64,000 bases of DNA from Halobaculum halobium (GCF_030127145.1 NZ_CP126158.1:2666001-2730000); one strand, 5' to 3'; counted from the stretch's first letter, positions 25,297 to 35,177 are shown. Numbers and translations are program-made. The notes: generated from the sequence alone by a model not told the origin.

Positions 25297-26007
25297 TCAG
25301 CGGAGCAGCGCCGCCATCGACGGTACTCGAACCGCACCCGCCGGCGTCGGCTCGCGGTCGCCGACCAGTACCGCTTCCATCCCGACCGCGAGCGCGCCCG
25401 CGGCGTCCGACTCGGGGGAGTCGCCGACGTGAACCGAGTCGCCGGCGACGACGCCGAGCGCGGACAGCCCCGCCTCGAACGCCGCAGGATCCGGCTTCGC
25501 GGGCGCGTCGTGGCCCGCGAACACCACCTCGGCGGCGCGGTCGTCGACGCCGACCGCGCGGGATTTCGCCGCCTGCGCGTCCGGCGGACCGTTAGTGACG
25601 ACGGCGTAGGGCGTCCCGTGCGCGTCGAGCGCGTCCAACAGCCCGCGCGCCCCCGGCCGCCACGCGACGTTCGCGTGATCGCGCTCATCGGCGAACGCAC
25701 GCGCCACCGAACGCCCGAGTTCCGGGTCGCGACCGCGGTCCTCACAGAGCGCGGCGAAACACGCCGCTCGGAGTTCCGCCATGGAGTCGGTTCGGTCGTT
25801 GAACTCCTCGAAGCGGTCGGCGTACGCCTCGACCGGGAACACCGGATCGACGCCGACGGCGTCGAAGGCGGCCGACAGCACCTCACCCGGCGACCGCCGG
25901 TAGGCGACGAGCGTCTCGTCGAGGTCGAACGTCACTGCAGCGGCGCCGGCCAGCGGGGGAGCGAGCCGCGGTGGGTCGGCGTCCTCAGGCATCGTTCGTG
26001 CGCTCAT
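25297..26007 (-). CDS. HAD-superfamily hydrolase
   Basis: Probable small-molecule phosphatase of 236 residues with the four HAD motifs: I, VTFDLDETLV (residues about 25-34); II, VVTNGPPDAQ; III, the Lys of APAKPDPAAFEAGL; and IV, VHVGDSPESDAAGA. The helical cap between motifs I and II (about 40-120) makes it a class C1 member. Its start overlaps the upstream gene by 4 bases, placing it third in a mch - unknown - HAD operon. The substrate is not predictable. Confidence 0.86.
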   Translation of the reverse strand: MSARTMPEDADPPRLAPPLAGAAAVTFDLDETLVAYRRSPGEVLSAAFDAVGVDPVFPVEAYADRFEEFNDRTDSMAELRAACFAALCEDRGRDPELGRSVARAFADERDHANVAWRPGARGLLDALDAHGTPYAVVTNGPPDAQAAKSRAVGVDDRAAEVVFAGHDAPAKPDPAAFEAGLSALGVVAGDSVHVGDSPESDAAGALAVGMEAVLVGDREPTPAGAVRVPSMAALLR

Positions 26008-26597
26008 CCATCGCGCGCGCCCTCGCTATCGTGCTCCCCGCTCGCGTCCCCCTGGAGACCGCCGCCGCGGAGGTCACGGAGTCGATCGGTCGCGACGTAA
26101 CGCCCGTCCCGGCGCGTCGCGAGGTCGAGCAGGGCGAACCAGGCGAGGTGTCGCTCGACGCGCTCGCGCCACACCGACTCCCAGTCGTCCGTCCGGTAGC
26201 GCTCCCACTGCGGCACGCGGTCGACGAACGCCGCGAACGCCTCGTCGACGGTGGTCCCGTCGGCGTCCCCGGTGGCCCCGTCATCCGACTCGCTCGCCAG
26301 CAGCGCGTCGGCCACGTCGCTTGCGCCGTAGACTCCGGACAGGAACTGTTCGCGGACGTACGCGGGCGTCGGGTCCGCGCGCACGCGCTTGAATCCCTCG
26401 TCGGTCTCCGCGGCGAGCCCCAGCGCTCGGAGGAACGTGAGCCACGTGCGGGCCACGTCGCGCGAGCGGAAGCCGAGCCGGTGCAGCAGCCTGGCGCAGC
26501 AGTCGTCCTCGCTCCCCGGGACCAGCGGGACGGCCGCCTGCGCGTCGGCGACGAACGCGACCGTGTCGGGCGCCGCCGGGACGAGTTTGAACTTCAT
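26004..26597 (-). CDS. Conserved haloarchaeal protein of unknown function
   Basis: A 197-residue acidic protein opening MKFKLVPAAPDTVAFVADAQ. The middle is helical (DVARTWLTFLRALGLAAETD, FKRVRADPTPAYVREQFLSG) and could be a winged-helix-like unit. No catalytic or metal motif and no membrane segment is seen. It lies 13 bases after mch and overlaps the HAD gene by 4 bases, so it is co-transcribed with them. I do not recognise a named family. Confidence 0.7.
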   Translation of the reverse strand: MKFKLVPAAPDTVAFVADAQAAVPLVPGSEDDCCARLLHRLGFRSRDVARTWLTFLRALGLAAETDEGFKRVRADPTPAYVREQFLSGVYGASDVADALLASESDDGATGDADGTTVDEAFAAFVDRVPQWERYRTDDWESVWRERVERHLAWFALLDLATRRDGRYVATDRLRDLRGGGLQGDASGEHDSEGARDG

Positions 26598-26610
26598 CGC
26601 CGGCGACGGC

Positions 26611-27546
26611 TCACTGGTAGTCGAACGACGCCGCGAGCAGGTCCTCGCGCGTCTCTCCGAGCGCGTACGTCGGCCCGTCGAGCACGTCGACGCTGACGGC
26701 GCCGGGCGCGAACACAGACTCGTCGAGCTCGTAGAAGTCGTAGTCGGCGTCGGCGAACACCTCGGCGAACGGGCGGCCGTGCTCGGCGGCGGCGCTGGAG
26801 GGGATCTCGTCGAACCGGTCGAAGTCCTCGGTGACGGTGAGGTGAACCTCGCCGCCGTACGCGAGCGCGTCGTTCGTCCGCCCCATCGCTTCGGTCTCGT
26901 CGTAGCTCACGGGAGCCACCGGCGCCGAGCCGGCCACCGACTTGACGTTTTCGGGGTCGTAGCCGAGCTCGAACAGCCGGAAGACGGCCAGTTCCGCGGC
27001 GCGGGCGGCGGCGGTCACACTCCCCGCCGTCGAGCCGAGCGCGGTCGTCGGGAGGAAGACCGCGGGCTCGTTCACGTTGGCCTTCTCGGCGACGTGCTCG
27101 ACGACGGCGTCGTCGGGGAGGGTGGCCGATTCGACGCACAGCACCGTGAGGTCGAACTCGTCGTAGTAGCCCAGCGCCTGGAACTCGCGCTCCTCGCCCA
27201 CGAGCGCGCGGGCGGGGCCGGAGCCGAGCCCGGAGAACCCTGGGAGGTCGAGTTCCCAGCCGGCCTTCTGACACCCGAGCAGGGCGATCCCGGGATGGTC
27301 GGTCGTCAGCTCCACGTACGGGGTCGGCGACCCGTCGACGCGGCCCATCCGCGTCTGAACGGTGGCGAGGCCGGCGGTCTGGATCTCCGCGAGCAGCAGC
27401 CCGGCCTCGAGGCCGCCGTCGGCCTCGACGCCGAAGTCGACGACGGTCGCGCCCGAGTCGAGTTCGTAGCCGGTGATGTTGAGCTCGTCGGCGAAGTCGA
27501 GCGCCTCGTCGACAAGTTCCACCGCCATGCGATTGAGACTGTCCAT
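26611..27546 (-). CDS. mch: Methenyltetrahydromethanopterin cyclohydrolase
   Basis: C1-carrier enzyme of 311 residues that interconverts methenyl and formyl tetrahydropterin. Family blocks are MDSLNRMAVELVDEALDFAD, VELTTDHPGIALLGCQKAGW and SGPARALVGEEREFQALGYY. The distal part has NDALAYGGEVHLTVTEDFDR and GRPFAEVFADADYDFYELDE. Haloarchaea lack methanogenesis but keep Mch for C1 metabolism. It is the first gene of a three-gene operon; its ATG at 27546 is followed directly by the conserved N-terminus. Confidence 0.93.
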   Translation of the reverse strand: MDSLNRMAVELVDEALDFADELNITGYELDSGATVVDFGVEADGGLEAGLLLAEIQTAGLATVQTRMGRVDGSPTPYVELTTDHPGIALLGCQKAGWELDLPGFSGLGSGPARALVGEEREFQALGYYDEFDLTVLCVESATLPDDAVVEHVAEKANVNEPAVFLPTTALGSTAGSVTAAARAAELAVFRLFELGYDPENVKSVAGSAPVAPVSYDETEAMGRTNDALAYGGEVHLTVTEDFDRFDEIPSSAAAEHGRPFAEVFADADYDFYELDESVFAPGAVSVDVLDGPTYALGETREDLLAASFDYQ

Positions 27547-27611
27547 GGACGGGATTGAACGGCATGCGGGTTAAACTCGGTCTTGTCCTGGTGGTCGAAG
27601 ACCGGAGGAGT

Positions 27612-28058
27612 TTATCGCGGGAGGAACGCTGCGAGATACCAGCCGAACAGCAGCGGGGAGACGAGCAACGCGATCGGGACGGCTATCCACACCTGCCCCG
27701 CGAGCACGTCGTACTGGCCGAGCGTGACCGAAACCGGCGTTCCTTCGGCGTATCCGACGACGAACTCGAAGCCGACGGTGAGCACCGTCCAGAGTATCCC
27801 GACGAGGGCGAGTTCTGCCCGGGCGTAGACGACGGGCGTCAACGAGAAGTAAGCGAACGAGACGACGAGTATCGCGGCGACCAACACTCCGGTGCTCAGG
27901 ACGTGACCGGCGTATGTCCCGACGCGGGGAATGAGGAGGACCTCTCGAACGGCGCCGTTGGCGACGGCGATGACCGCCATCACGACCCAGATACCCAGCG
28001 GGTACAAGAACACGTGCGGCCTGACCGACACCGCTTCCGACCAGAGCGAGGTGGTCAT
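27612..28058 (-). CDS. Four-helix integral membrane protein, unknown function
   Basis: A 148-residue protein with about four transmembrane helices: LYPLGIWVVMAVIAVANGAV, LSTGVLVAAILVVSFAYFSL, ELALVGILWTVLTVGFEFVV and QVWIAVPIALLVSPLLFGWY. There is no recognised domain or charged active-site pattern. It lies 65 bases upstream of mch on the same strand and after gltB. Codon use is less extreme than its neighbours, so it could be a more recent arrival. Confidence 0.7.
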   Translation of the reverse strand: MTTSLWSEAVSVRPHVFLYPLGIWVVMAVIAVANGAVREVLLIPRVGTYAGHVLSTGVLVAAILVVSFAYFSLTPVVYARAELALVGILWTVLTVGFEFVVGYAEGTPVSVTLGQYDVLAGQVWIAVPIALLVSPLLFGWYLAAFLPR

Positions 28059-28162
28059 GCGCCCCCGTTCTCAGTGCGACGACAAATTCACACCGGTGAG
28101 CCGCACCTGTGTCCCGGTCGAACTCCAGGGCGACCAGTGCCACCCGAGGGGTCCGAAACAGG

Positions 28163-31100
28163 CTAGTCGTCTCCCACCACGCCGGCGCCGAACTCCGCGG
28201 TCGCGGTGCCGGTCTCGGCCGCGTCGGGCAGTTCCTCGCGCACGTCGTCGCCGCGGCCCTCCGCGATGACCTCGGCGTACGCGTCCGGCAGGACACGCGT
28301 GAACGCGCCGACGACCGACTCCCAGTCGTCGAGCAGCTCTCGCGCGCGGTCGCTGCCGGTGCGCGCGAGGTGGTTCTCGACCAGTCGGCGGAGCATCGCC
28401 TCGTCTTGGTCGGTCAGCTCTTCGTTCAGGCTCACCATCCCGGGGTTCGTCTTGGCGGCCAGGTCGTCGTCGGGGTCGTGCACGTACGCGACGCCGCCGG
28501 ACATCCCCGCGGCGAAGTTGCGGCCGACCTCGCCCAGCACCGCGACGACGCCGCCGGTCATGTACTCGCAGCCGTGGTCGCCGACGCCCTCGACGACCGC
28601 CTTCACCCCGGAGTTGCGCACGGCGAATCGCTCGCCGGCCATCCCGTTAACGTACGCCTCGCCGTCGGTCGCGCCGTACAGCGCGACGTTGCCGATCAGG
28701 ATGTTCTCGTCCGGCTCGAAGGCGGCGTCTTCGGGCGTCTGCACGACGACCGTTCCGCCCGACAGGCCCTTGCCGACGTAGTCGTTGGCGGCGCCGACGA
28801 GGTGGGCGTCCACGCCGTGGGCGAGGAACGCGCCGAACGACTGGCCCGCCTCGCCGCGGAAGTCCAGATCCAGCGTGCCCGCGGGGAGCCCGTCCTCGCC
28901 GTGGGCGTCGGAGATGCGGTTCGAGAGCGTCGCGCCGACCGCGCGGTCGGTGTTATCCACGTCGGCCGCGAGCGCGGCCGGCTCGCCCGTCTCCACGCTG
29001 TCGCCCAGCTCGTCGAGGAGCTCCCAGTCGAGTGCCTCCGCCAGGTCGGGGTGGTCCTGCTCGCGCACCTTGTGGCGCGGGCCGTCGTCGGCCGGCTCGG
29101 CGATGAGCGCCGACAGGTCGAGCTTGCTGGCTTTCGGGTGGTCGACCTCGCGCTGGGAGAGGCACTCGACGCGCCCGACCAGGTCGTCGACCGAGGTGAA
29201 GCCCAGGTCGGCCATGATCTCGCGCAGCTCCTGGGCGATGAACTGCATGTAGTTGATGACGTGCTCGGGCTCGCCCGGGAAGCGGTCGCGCAGGTCCTCG
29301 CGCTGGGTCGCGACGCCGACCGGGCAGGTGTTCTGGTGGCACTGCCGGGCCATCACGCAGCCTGAGGAGACGAGCGCGGCCGTCCCGAACGCGAACTCCT
29401 CGGCGCCAAGCAGCGCGGCGACGGCCACGTCGCGGCCGGTCTTGAGCCCGCCGTCCGCGGAGACGGTGATGCGGTCGCGCAGTCCCGTCGCCCGCAGCAT
29501 CTGGTTCGCCTCCGCGACGCCCAGCTCCCACGGGAGACCGGCGTTCTTGATCGAGGTCTTCGGCGACGCGCCGGTGCCGCCGGAGTGGCCCGAGATGTGG
29601 ACCACGTCGGCCTCGGCCTTGGCGACGCCGGCGGCGATGGTGCCGATGCCGGCCTCCGAGACGAGTTTCACGTTGACGTCGGCCTCGGGGTTGGCCGCCT
29701 TCAGGTCGTAGATGAGCTGCTTGAGGTCCTCGATGGAGTAGATGTCGTGCAGCGGCGGCGGCGAGATGAGGCCGACGCCAGGCGTCGAGTAGCGCACGTG
29801 CGCGATGTACTCGTTCACCTTCGCGCCGGGGAGGTGGCCCCCCTCGCCGGGCTTGGAGCCTTGCGCCATCTTGATCTGGATCTCCTCGGCGTTCGCGAGG
29901 TAGTTCGACGTGACGCCGAAGCGCCCGGAGGCGACCTGCTTCACGCTACAGCCGCGCTCGGTGTCGAAGCGCTCGGGCGGCTCGCCGCCCTCGCCGGTGT
30001 TGGACTTCGCGCCGATCCGGTTCATCGCGATGGCGTTGTTCTCGTGTTGCTCGGGCGAGAGGCTCCCGAGGCTCATCGCGGCCGTCGAAAATCGTTTCGC
30101 GATCTCGTCGACGGCCTCGACCGCATCGACGGGGACCGGGTCGCGATCGCTGTCGATGTCGAGGAGGTTGCGAAGCTCCGCGGGCTCGTCGGGGTCGTTC
30201 ACCTGCGCAGAGAACTCGTCCCACGCCTCGCGGTCGCCCTCGCGGACGGCGGTGTGGAGCGCGTTCACCGAGTGGGGGTTCCAGCCGTGTTTGATCCCCG
30301 AGGAGCGGTTCTCGTACTCGCCTTGCGTCTCCAGTTGCGGGTCGTCGCCGAAGCCGACCGCGTAGCGGTCGCGGAGGTCGGACTCGATCTCGGGGAGGCC
30401 GATCCCCTCGGTCCGGATCTCGGTGCCCTCGAAGTACTCGCGCACCAGACCCGAGTCCAGGCCCACCGCCTCGAAGATCTGCGCACCCTGGTAGGACTCG
30501 ACCGTCGAGATGCCCATCTTCGCCATCGTCTTCAGCAGGCCCATCTCCAGGGCGTCGCGGTAGGCGCCGAGCGCCTCCTCCTCGTCGGCGCCGTCGGGGC
30601 CCGCGACGATGTCGCGCACCGTGTCGTACGCGAGGTACGGACACACCGCGCCGGCGCCGTAGCCGACGAGACACGCCACGTGGTGGACCTCGCGGGGGTC
30701 GCCCGACTCGACGACGAGCCCGGCGCGGGCGCGCAGTCCCTCGCGGACGAGGTGGTGGTGGACGGCGCCCGTCGCCAGCAGGCTCGGGACGTGCATCCGG
30801 TCGGGACCCATGTCGCGATCCGAGAGGACGACCACGTCGGCGCCGTCGCGGACCGCCGCTGCTGCGGCCGCGCGGAGGTCCGCGACGGCCGTTTCCAGAT
30901 CCGCATCGGGATCGAACGTCATGTCGAGCGTCACCGACGCGAGATCCCCGTCGGTCGCCGTTCCCAGGTCCTGCAGCGTCCTGGTCTCCGCCTCCGTGAG
31001 GATCGGCGACTCGTTTACTACCTGCCGCGCGTGCTCCGGGGTCTCGCCGAGGAGGTTGCGCTGCGGGCCGAGTCGCGTCTCCAGGGACGTGACCAGCTCC

Positions 31101-32707
31101 TCGCGGATGTAGTCGATCGGCGGGTTCGACACCTGCGCGAACAGCTGCTTGAAGTAGGTGAACAGCGGGCGGTCGAACCCCGAGAGCACAGACAGCGGGG
31201 TGTCGTCTCCCATCGACCCGACCGGGTCCTTCCCCTGCTCGGCCATCGGGCCGATAAGGTGGTTGAGCTGGTCGGTCGTGTAGCCGAAGGCCGCCTGCTT
31301 GCTTCGGAGGGCGTCGCCCGGTCCGGTTTCCGGCGACGGGTCCGTCTCGGCGGTCACGTCGGCGAGGTCGCGCTGCTCGGCGTCGACCCACTCGCCGAAC
31401 TTCGCGTCGGTGAGGTCGGCGAACACCTCCCCGTCGTCGAGGACGCGACCCTCGCTGCGGTCGGCGACGAACGTCTCGCCGGGGCGGAGGCGACCGCGTT
31501 CTTTGACCTCGCTCGGGTCGTGCTCGAGCGCGCCGACCTCGCTGCCCATCACGAGCCGGTTGCCGGCGGTCACGTCGTATCGACACGGTCGCAGTCCGTT
31601 GCGGTCGAGCACGCCGGCGACGCGGTCGCCGTCGAAGCCGATGACGAGCGCGGGGCCGTCCCACGGCTCGACGAGCGAGGCGTGGTAGTCGTAGAAGTCG
31701 CGGCGCTCCTCGCTCATCGCGTCGTCCTTCCGGTACGCCTCCGGGATCATCATCCGCAGCGCGTGCGGGAGGTCGCGCCCGCCCTGCAACAGCAGGTCAA
31801 GCGTCTCGTCGACGGAGGCGGTGTCCGACTGGTTCGGGTCGGAGATGATCGGGCGGACGGCGTCGAGTTCCTCGTCGGTGAAGCCGCCGTCCGCGAGGTC
31901 CGACTGCCGGGCGCGCATCCAGTTGACGTTCCCCTGGATCGTGTTGAACTCGCCGTTGTGGACGACGTTGCGGTACGGGTGCGCGAGGTGCCACGCGCCC
32001 AGCGTGTTCGTCGAGAACCGCGCGTGCACGAGCGCGACGCCCGAGTCGAGGCGCTCGTCGCGCAGGTCGGGGTAGTAGGCGTCGATCTGATCGGCCTTCA
32101 GCAGCCCCTTGTAGACGACGCGCTGGCGGTCCAGCGAGCAGACGTAGAAGCGCTCGCCCGCGAGGTCCTCGGCGGCCGACTCGACGGCGCGCCGGGAAAC
32201 GTACAGCCGTCGGTCGAACGTCTCCTCGTCGATGTCGTCGTCCGCCGTCGGCGCGACGAACACCTGTCGAACGTCTGGTTCGGCGTCGAGCGCGGTCTTC
32301 CCCAGGTCGGCGCCCGCCGCGTCGGTGGGCACGTCGCGCCACGCGAACGCGTCGAGGCCGTGGGCCGCGAGCGTCTCCTCGAACATCGCCTCCAACTCCT
32401 CGCGCGCGACGTCGTCGGTCGGCATGAACACCGATCCCACCGCGTACGTCTCGGGGAGGTCGCCGACGACGGCCTCGAAGAACTCGTCGGGGCGTTCGAT
32501 CATGATTCCGGCACCGTCTCCGGTGTTCTGTTCTGCCCCCGTCGTGCCTCGATGTTCGAGATTCTCCAGCAGGTCGAGTGCGTCCGATACTACTTCGTGT
32601 GACCGCCCGCCGTCGAGGTCGACGACGGCGCCCACACCACAGTTCGAGCGCTCGTCAGTGGGGTCCGCCAGGCCCCCGACGCGCGCCGACGCGTCCGGCT
32701 CAGTCAT
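28163..32707 (-). CDS. gltB: Glutamate synthase large subunit, likely ferredoxin-dependent
   Basis: GOGAT enzyme of 1514 residues that makes two glutamates from glutamine and 2-oxoglutarate. The N-terminal Ntn amidotransferase is preceded by a 22-residue propeptide, with the nucleophile Cys23 in SNCGVGAVVDLDGG. Central and FMN domains follow, with the iron-sulfur cluster motif CVMARQCHQNTCPVGVATQ (C-X5-C-X4-C). The C-terminal beta-helix shows glycine-rich repeats (YMTGGVVAVLGEVGRNFAAG). No gltD small subunit lies nearby, consistent with electrons from ferredoxin. An inverted repeat covers the promoter. Confidence 0.96.
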   Translation of the reverse strand: MTEPDASARVGGLADPTDERSNCGVGAVVDLDGGRSHEVVSDALDLLENLEHRGTTGAEQNTGDGAGIMIERPDEFFEAVVGDLPETYAVGSVFMPTDDVAREELEAMFEETLAAHGLDAFAWRDVPTDAAGADLGKTALDAEPDVRQVFVAPTADDDIDEETFDRRLYVSRRAVESAAEDLAGERFYVCSLDRQRVVYKGLLKADQIDAYYPDLRDERLDSGVALVHARFSTNTLGAWHLAHPYRNVVHNGEFNTIQGNVNWMRARQSDLADGGFTDEELDAVRPIISDPNQSDTASVDETLDLLLQGGRDLPHALRMMIPEAYRKDDAMSEERRDFYDYHASLVEPWDGPALVIGFDGDRVAGVLDRNGLRPCRYDVTAGNRLVMGSEVGALEHDPSEVKERGRLRPGETFVADRSEGRVLDDGEVFADLTDAKFGEWVDAEQRDLADVTAETDPSPETGPGDALRSKQAAFGYTTDQLNHLIGPMAEQGKDPVGSMGDDTPLSVLSGFDRPLFTYFKQLFAQVSNPPIDYIREELVTSLETRLGPQRNLLGETPEHARQVVNESPILTEAETRTLQDLGTATDGDLASVTLDMTFDPDADLETAVADLRAAAAAAVRDGADVVVLSDRDMGPDRMHVPSLLATGAVHHHLVREGLRARAGLVVESGDPREVHHVACLVGYGAGAVCPYLAYDTVRDIVAGPDGADEEEALGAYRDALEMGLLKTMAKMGISTVESYQGAQIFEAVGLDSGLVREYFEGTEIRTEGIGLPEIESDLRDRYAVGFGDDPQLETQGEYENRSSGIKHGWNPHSVNALHTAVREGDREAWDEFSAQVNDPDEPAELRNLLDIDSDRDPVPVDAVEAVDEIAKRFSTAAMSLGSLSPEQHENNAIAMNRIGAKSNTGEGGEPPERFDTERGCSVKQVASGRFGVTSNYLANAEEIQIKMAQGSKPGEGGHLPGAKVNEYIAHVRYSTPGVGLISPPPLHDIYSIEDLKQLIYDLKAANPEADVNVKLVSEAGIGTIAAGVAKAEADVVHISGHSGGTGASPKTSIKNAGLPWELGVAEANQMLRATGLRDRITVSADGGLKTGRDVAVAALLGAEEFAFGTAALVSSGCVMARQCHQNTCPVGVATQREDLRDRFPGEPEHVINYMQFIAQELREIMADLGFTSVDDLVGRVECLSQREVDHPKASKLDLSALIAEPADDGPRHKVREQDHPDLAEALDWELLDELGDSVETGEPAALAADVDNTDRAVGATLSNRISDAHGEDGLPAGTLDLDFRGEAGQSFGAFLAHGVDAHLVGAANDYVGKGLSGGTVVVQTPEDAAFEPDENILIGNVALYGATDGEAYVNGMAGERFAVRNSGVKAVVEGVGDHGCEYMTGGVVAVLGEVGRNFAAGMSGGVAYVHDPDDDLAAKTNPGMVSLNEELTDQDEAMLRRLVENHLARTGSDRARELLDDWESVVGAFTRVLPDAYAEVIAEGRGDDVREELPDAAETGTATAEFGAGVVGDD

Positions 32708-32734
32708 GCCTGTCTGTTTACGAGGCCCGGGTAA

Positions 32735-32780
32735 AGGGTTGACCCTAAACGGCTAAGGGTGTGTTATTGGCATATTAGGA
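32735..32780 (-). promoter_or_regulatory. gltB upstream operator-like sites
   Basis: The gltB TATA-like CCCTTTAC (about 27 bases before the ATG) runs into an inverted repeat AGGGT-TG-ACCCT (32735-32746), and a further AAGGGT half-site follows at 32755-32760. The AT-rich GCATATTAGGA at 32770-32780 recurs exactly upstream of leuA (58043-58053). Position over the TATA box suggests repression; the regulator is not known. Confidence 0.4.
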
Positions 32781-32949
32781 TGATATAGGATGACTGTATG
32801 TCCTCGGACGACCGTGAACGTTCTCGATCGCGAGACGGCGCGCTGGGACTCACCGTCGAGTGATCGTTCGGTGGAATAACGAAACGCGCGACCGGAGCGG
32901 TCGGCGGAGATCGCGGCGATCGGCGAAGGCGTCCGCCGACCCTCGGAGC

Positions 32950-34449
32950 TCAGTACGACTTCGCGAAGTACGCCGTCCGCGTCGCGTCGTCGCCGCAGAC
33001 GGCACACGCGTCGTCGTGGTCGGTCCCGCGGCGCTCGTCGTCCTCCTCGAAGGGGATCATCACGATCTCGGCGGCGATCTGGTCTTTGATCTCTCCCTCG
33101 CAGGCCTCGTCGCCACACCAGGGCGCCTTCACGTAGCCGCCGTGCTGGCCGATGGTGCCGAGGATCTCGTTGCGCGAGTCGGCCTCGCGAACCTCGCCGT
33201 CGAGGTTCTCCTCTGCGGCGGCGTACAGTTTCGCGTACACCTCGTCGAGGTGCTCGCGGGCCGCCCCGGCGACGCCGTCGCGGTCGACAGTCGACTCCGC
33301 CCCGTCGGGACGGTGGACGACGGTTATCTCGTCGTCCTCGACCTCGTAGGGGCCGATCTCGAATCGGACGGGCACGCCGTTGAGCTCGTGTTCGTTGAAT
33401 TTGAAGCCGGGGTTACGCGTGTCGCGGTCGTCGAGTTCGACCCGGATCCCAGCCTCCTCCAGTTCGTCGGCGACGCCCTCGGCGTACTCGAGCACCTCGT
33501 CTTTCGTCTCCTCCTGCCAGATGGGGACGATCGCGACCTGCGTGGGCGCGACGGTGGGGGGCAAAACGAGCCCCTGATCGTCGGAGTGAGTCATGATCAG
33601 CGCACCCAGCGCGCGCCACGAGAACCCCCACGAGGTGGTGTGGGCGAGCCGCTCCTCCTCGTCCTCCCCGGAGAAGGTGATGTCGAACGCCTCGGCGAAG
33701 CTCGTTCCGAGGTAGTGGGAGGTGCCGCCCTGCACGGACTTGCCGTCGGGCATCAGCGCCTCCACCGTCGTGGTCGTGTCCGCTCCGGGGAACTTGTCGT
33801 GGTCGGGCTTCTGTCCGCGGAGGACGGGGATCGCGAGGAAGTCCTGGTAGGCGGACTCGTACTGCTCGAGCCGGGTCAGCGTCTCCTCCCACGCGTCGTC
33901 GCGGTCGGCGTGAGCCGTGTGCCCCTCCTGCCAGAGGAACTCCTTCGTGCGGAAGAACGGCTTCGTCTCCGTCGCCTCCCAGCGCACGACCGAACACCAC
34001 TGGTTCACACGCAGGGGCAGGTCGCGGTGGCTCCGGACCCACTGGCTGATGTAGGGCGTGATGATGGACTCGGAGGTGGGCCGGACTGCGAGGCGCTCCT
34101 CGAGCTCCTCATGGCCGCCGTGGGTCACCCATGCCACCTCGGGGTCGAACCCCTCCACGATGTCCTTCTCGGCCTCGAGGTACGACTCGGGGATGAACAT
34201 GGGGAAGTAGGCGTTCTGCACCCCGGTGTCCTTGAACTTCGCGTCCAGGAAGCCCTGGAGGCGCTCCCACAGCGCGTACCCGCGGGGTCGAGTGATGATG
34301 AACCCGGACATTCCCTCGGGCGCGTAGTTCGCGAGCCCCGCCTTCTTCACCACCTCGGCGTACCACTCGCCGGTCTCGTACTCCTTCGACTTCGTGATCC
34401 CCAACTCCTGGGCGTCGTCGCCGGAGTCGGCGGATTCGTGTTCGCTCAT
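32950..34449 (-). CDS. proS: Prolyl-tRNA synthetase, archaeal/eukaryal type
   Basis: Class II synthetase of 499 residues that charges tRNA-Pro. Motif 2 surroundings are visible (VRPTSESIITPYISQWVRSH, RDLPLRVNQWCSVVRWE) followed by TKPFFRTKEFLWQEGHTAHA. The anticodon-binding domain includes APTQVAIVPIWQEETKDEVL. The C-terminal zinc domain has Cys residues at WCGDEAC and DACAVCGDD and ends with FAKSY, the family C-terminal Tyr. A TATA-like GAGTTTAAGAC lies about 25 bases upstream. Confidence 0.96.
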   Translation of the reverse strand: MSEHESADSGDDAQELGITKSKEYETGEWYAEVVKKAGLANYAPEGMSGFIITRPRGYALWERLQGFLDAKFKDTGVQNAYFPMFIPESYLEAEKDIVEGFDPEVAWVTHGGHEELEERLAVRPTSESIITPYISQWVRSHRDLPLRVNQWCSVVRWEATETKPFFRTKEFLWQEGHTAHADRDDAWEETLTRLEQYESAYQDFLAIPVLRGQKPDHDKFPGADTTTTVEALMPDGKSVQGGTSHYLGTSFAEAFDITFSGEDEEERLAHTTSWGFSWRALGALIMTHSDDQGLVLPPTVAPTQVAIVPIWQEETKDEVLEYAEGVADELEEAGIRVELDDRDTRNPGFKFNEHELNGVPVRFEIGPYEVEDDEITVVHRPDGAESTVDRDGVAGAAREHLDEVYAKLYAAAEENLDGEVREADSRNEILGTIGQHGGYVKAPWCGDEACEGEIKDQIAAEIVMIPFEEDDERRGTDHDDACAVCGDDATRTAYFAKSY

Positions 34450-34666
34450 ACTCGTGGATATCGGACTGCCGTCTTAAACTCGGTGCGATCGGCCTGCGAA
34501 GGGTGAGAAGTGAGTGCGTGGCTAGGCGCCACGCGGCGGGGTCGGAACGCGGACGCGCCGCTCGCGACGACGACAACGGACCGCGATCGAGGCGCGGCGA
34601 GCAGCGCTCATAGTCGGGTCGACCGCCGCCGCGGACAAGAGGGTTCCCCCGGCGTGTGTACCGCTG

Positions 34667-35177
34667 TCACGGTCGACCGAGTCCGAGCGCGTCGACGCCG
34701 GTCTTCACATCGACGTACCGCGGCTCCCCGTCGTGGTAGCGGAACGTCCCCCGGAATCGGTCGCCGTCGAGCACTGCCGGCAGCCACTCGCGGTCGGTCG
34801 CCCACATCTCTCCCGTCGAGAGGTCGCCGACGGGCACCCACACCGGAATCGCCTCCTCGCTTTCGGTCGGCGTGCCGTCGTACGCCGTCGCGCGGAACAC
34901 GTGCACGACGGCCGACCAGTCGTCGGCCCAGTAGGCGAGCGCGCCCGCGCGTTCCGGAATCGTGGACGCTGATGTCGAGCCCCTCGCGGACCTCGCGAAC
35001 GACACACTCGCGGGGCGTCTCCTCGCCCTCGAGTTTTCCCCCGGGACCGACCAGCTTCCCGGCGCCGACGCCGCGCTGTTTGCGGATCAGAAGCGTCCGA
35101 TCGCCGTCGACGATGTGACACAGCGTCGCCTCGGGAAGGGCCTCGCGGGCGGCCGCGGGGCCGAGCGGTGCGGTCAC
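34667..35177 (-). pseudogene. Nudix hydrolase gene broken by a frameshift and a Nudix-box deletion
   Basis: Two frames together give one Nudix protein. The 5' part (from GTG 35177, MTAPLGPAAAREALPEATLC) has GAGKLVGPGGKLEGEETPRE and runs to REVREGLDISVHD. The 3' part (PERAGALAYWADDWSAVVHV to VDALGLGRP, ending 34667) is in another frame. The switch lies near 34955-34985. The Nudix box should read RE-x-x-EE-x-G but is REVREGLD, missing two residues including one catalytic Glu. The GTG overlaps the upstream gene's stop as GTGA, supporting this start. As read, the protein would be inactive unless the sequence contains errors. Confidence 0.72.

Noticed and set aside
23082-25886. Minus-strand frame of over 900 codons opposite the GTPase
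   Set aside because: Shadow frame covering several real genes; the true HAD and GTPase genes carry all family motifs.
29585-32602. Plus-strand frame of about 1000 codons opposite gltB
   Set aside because: No domain and biased composition; gltB is complete on the other strand.
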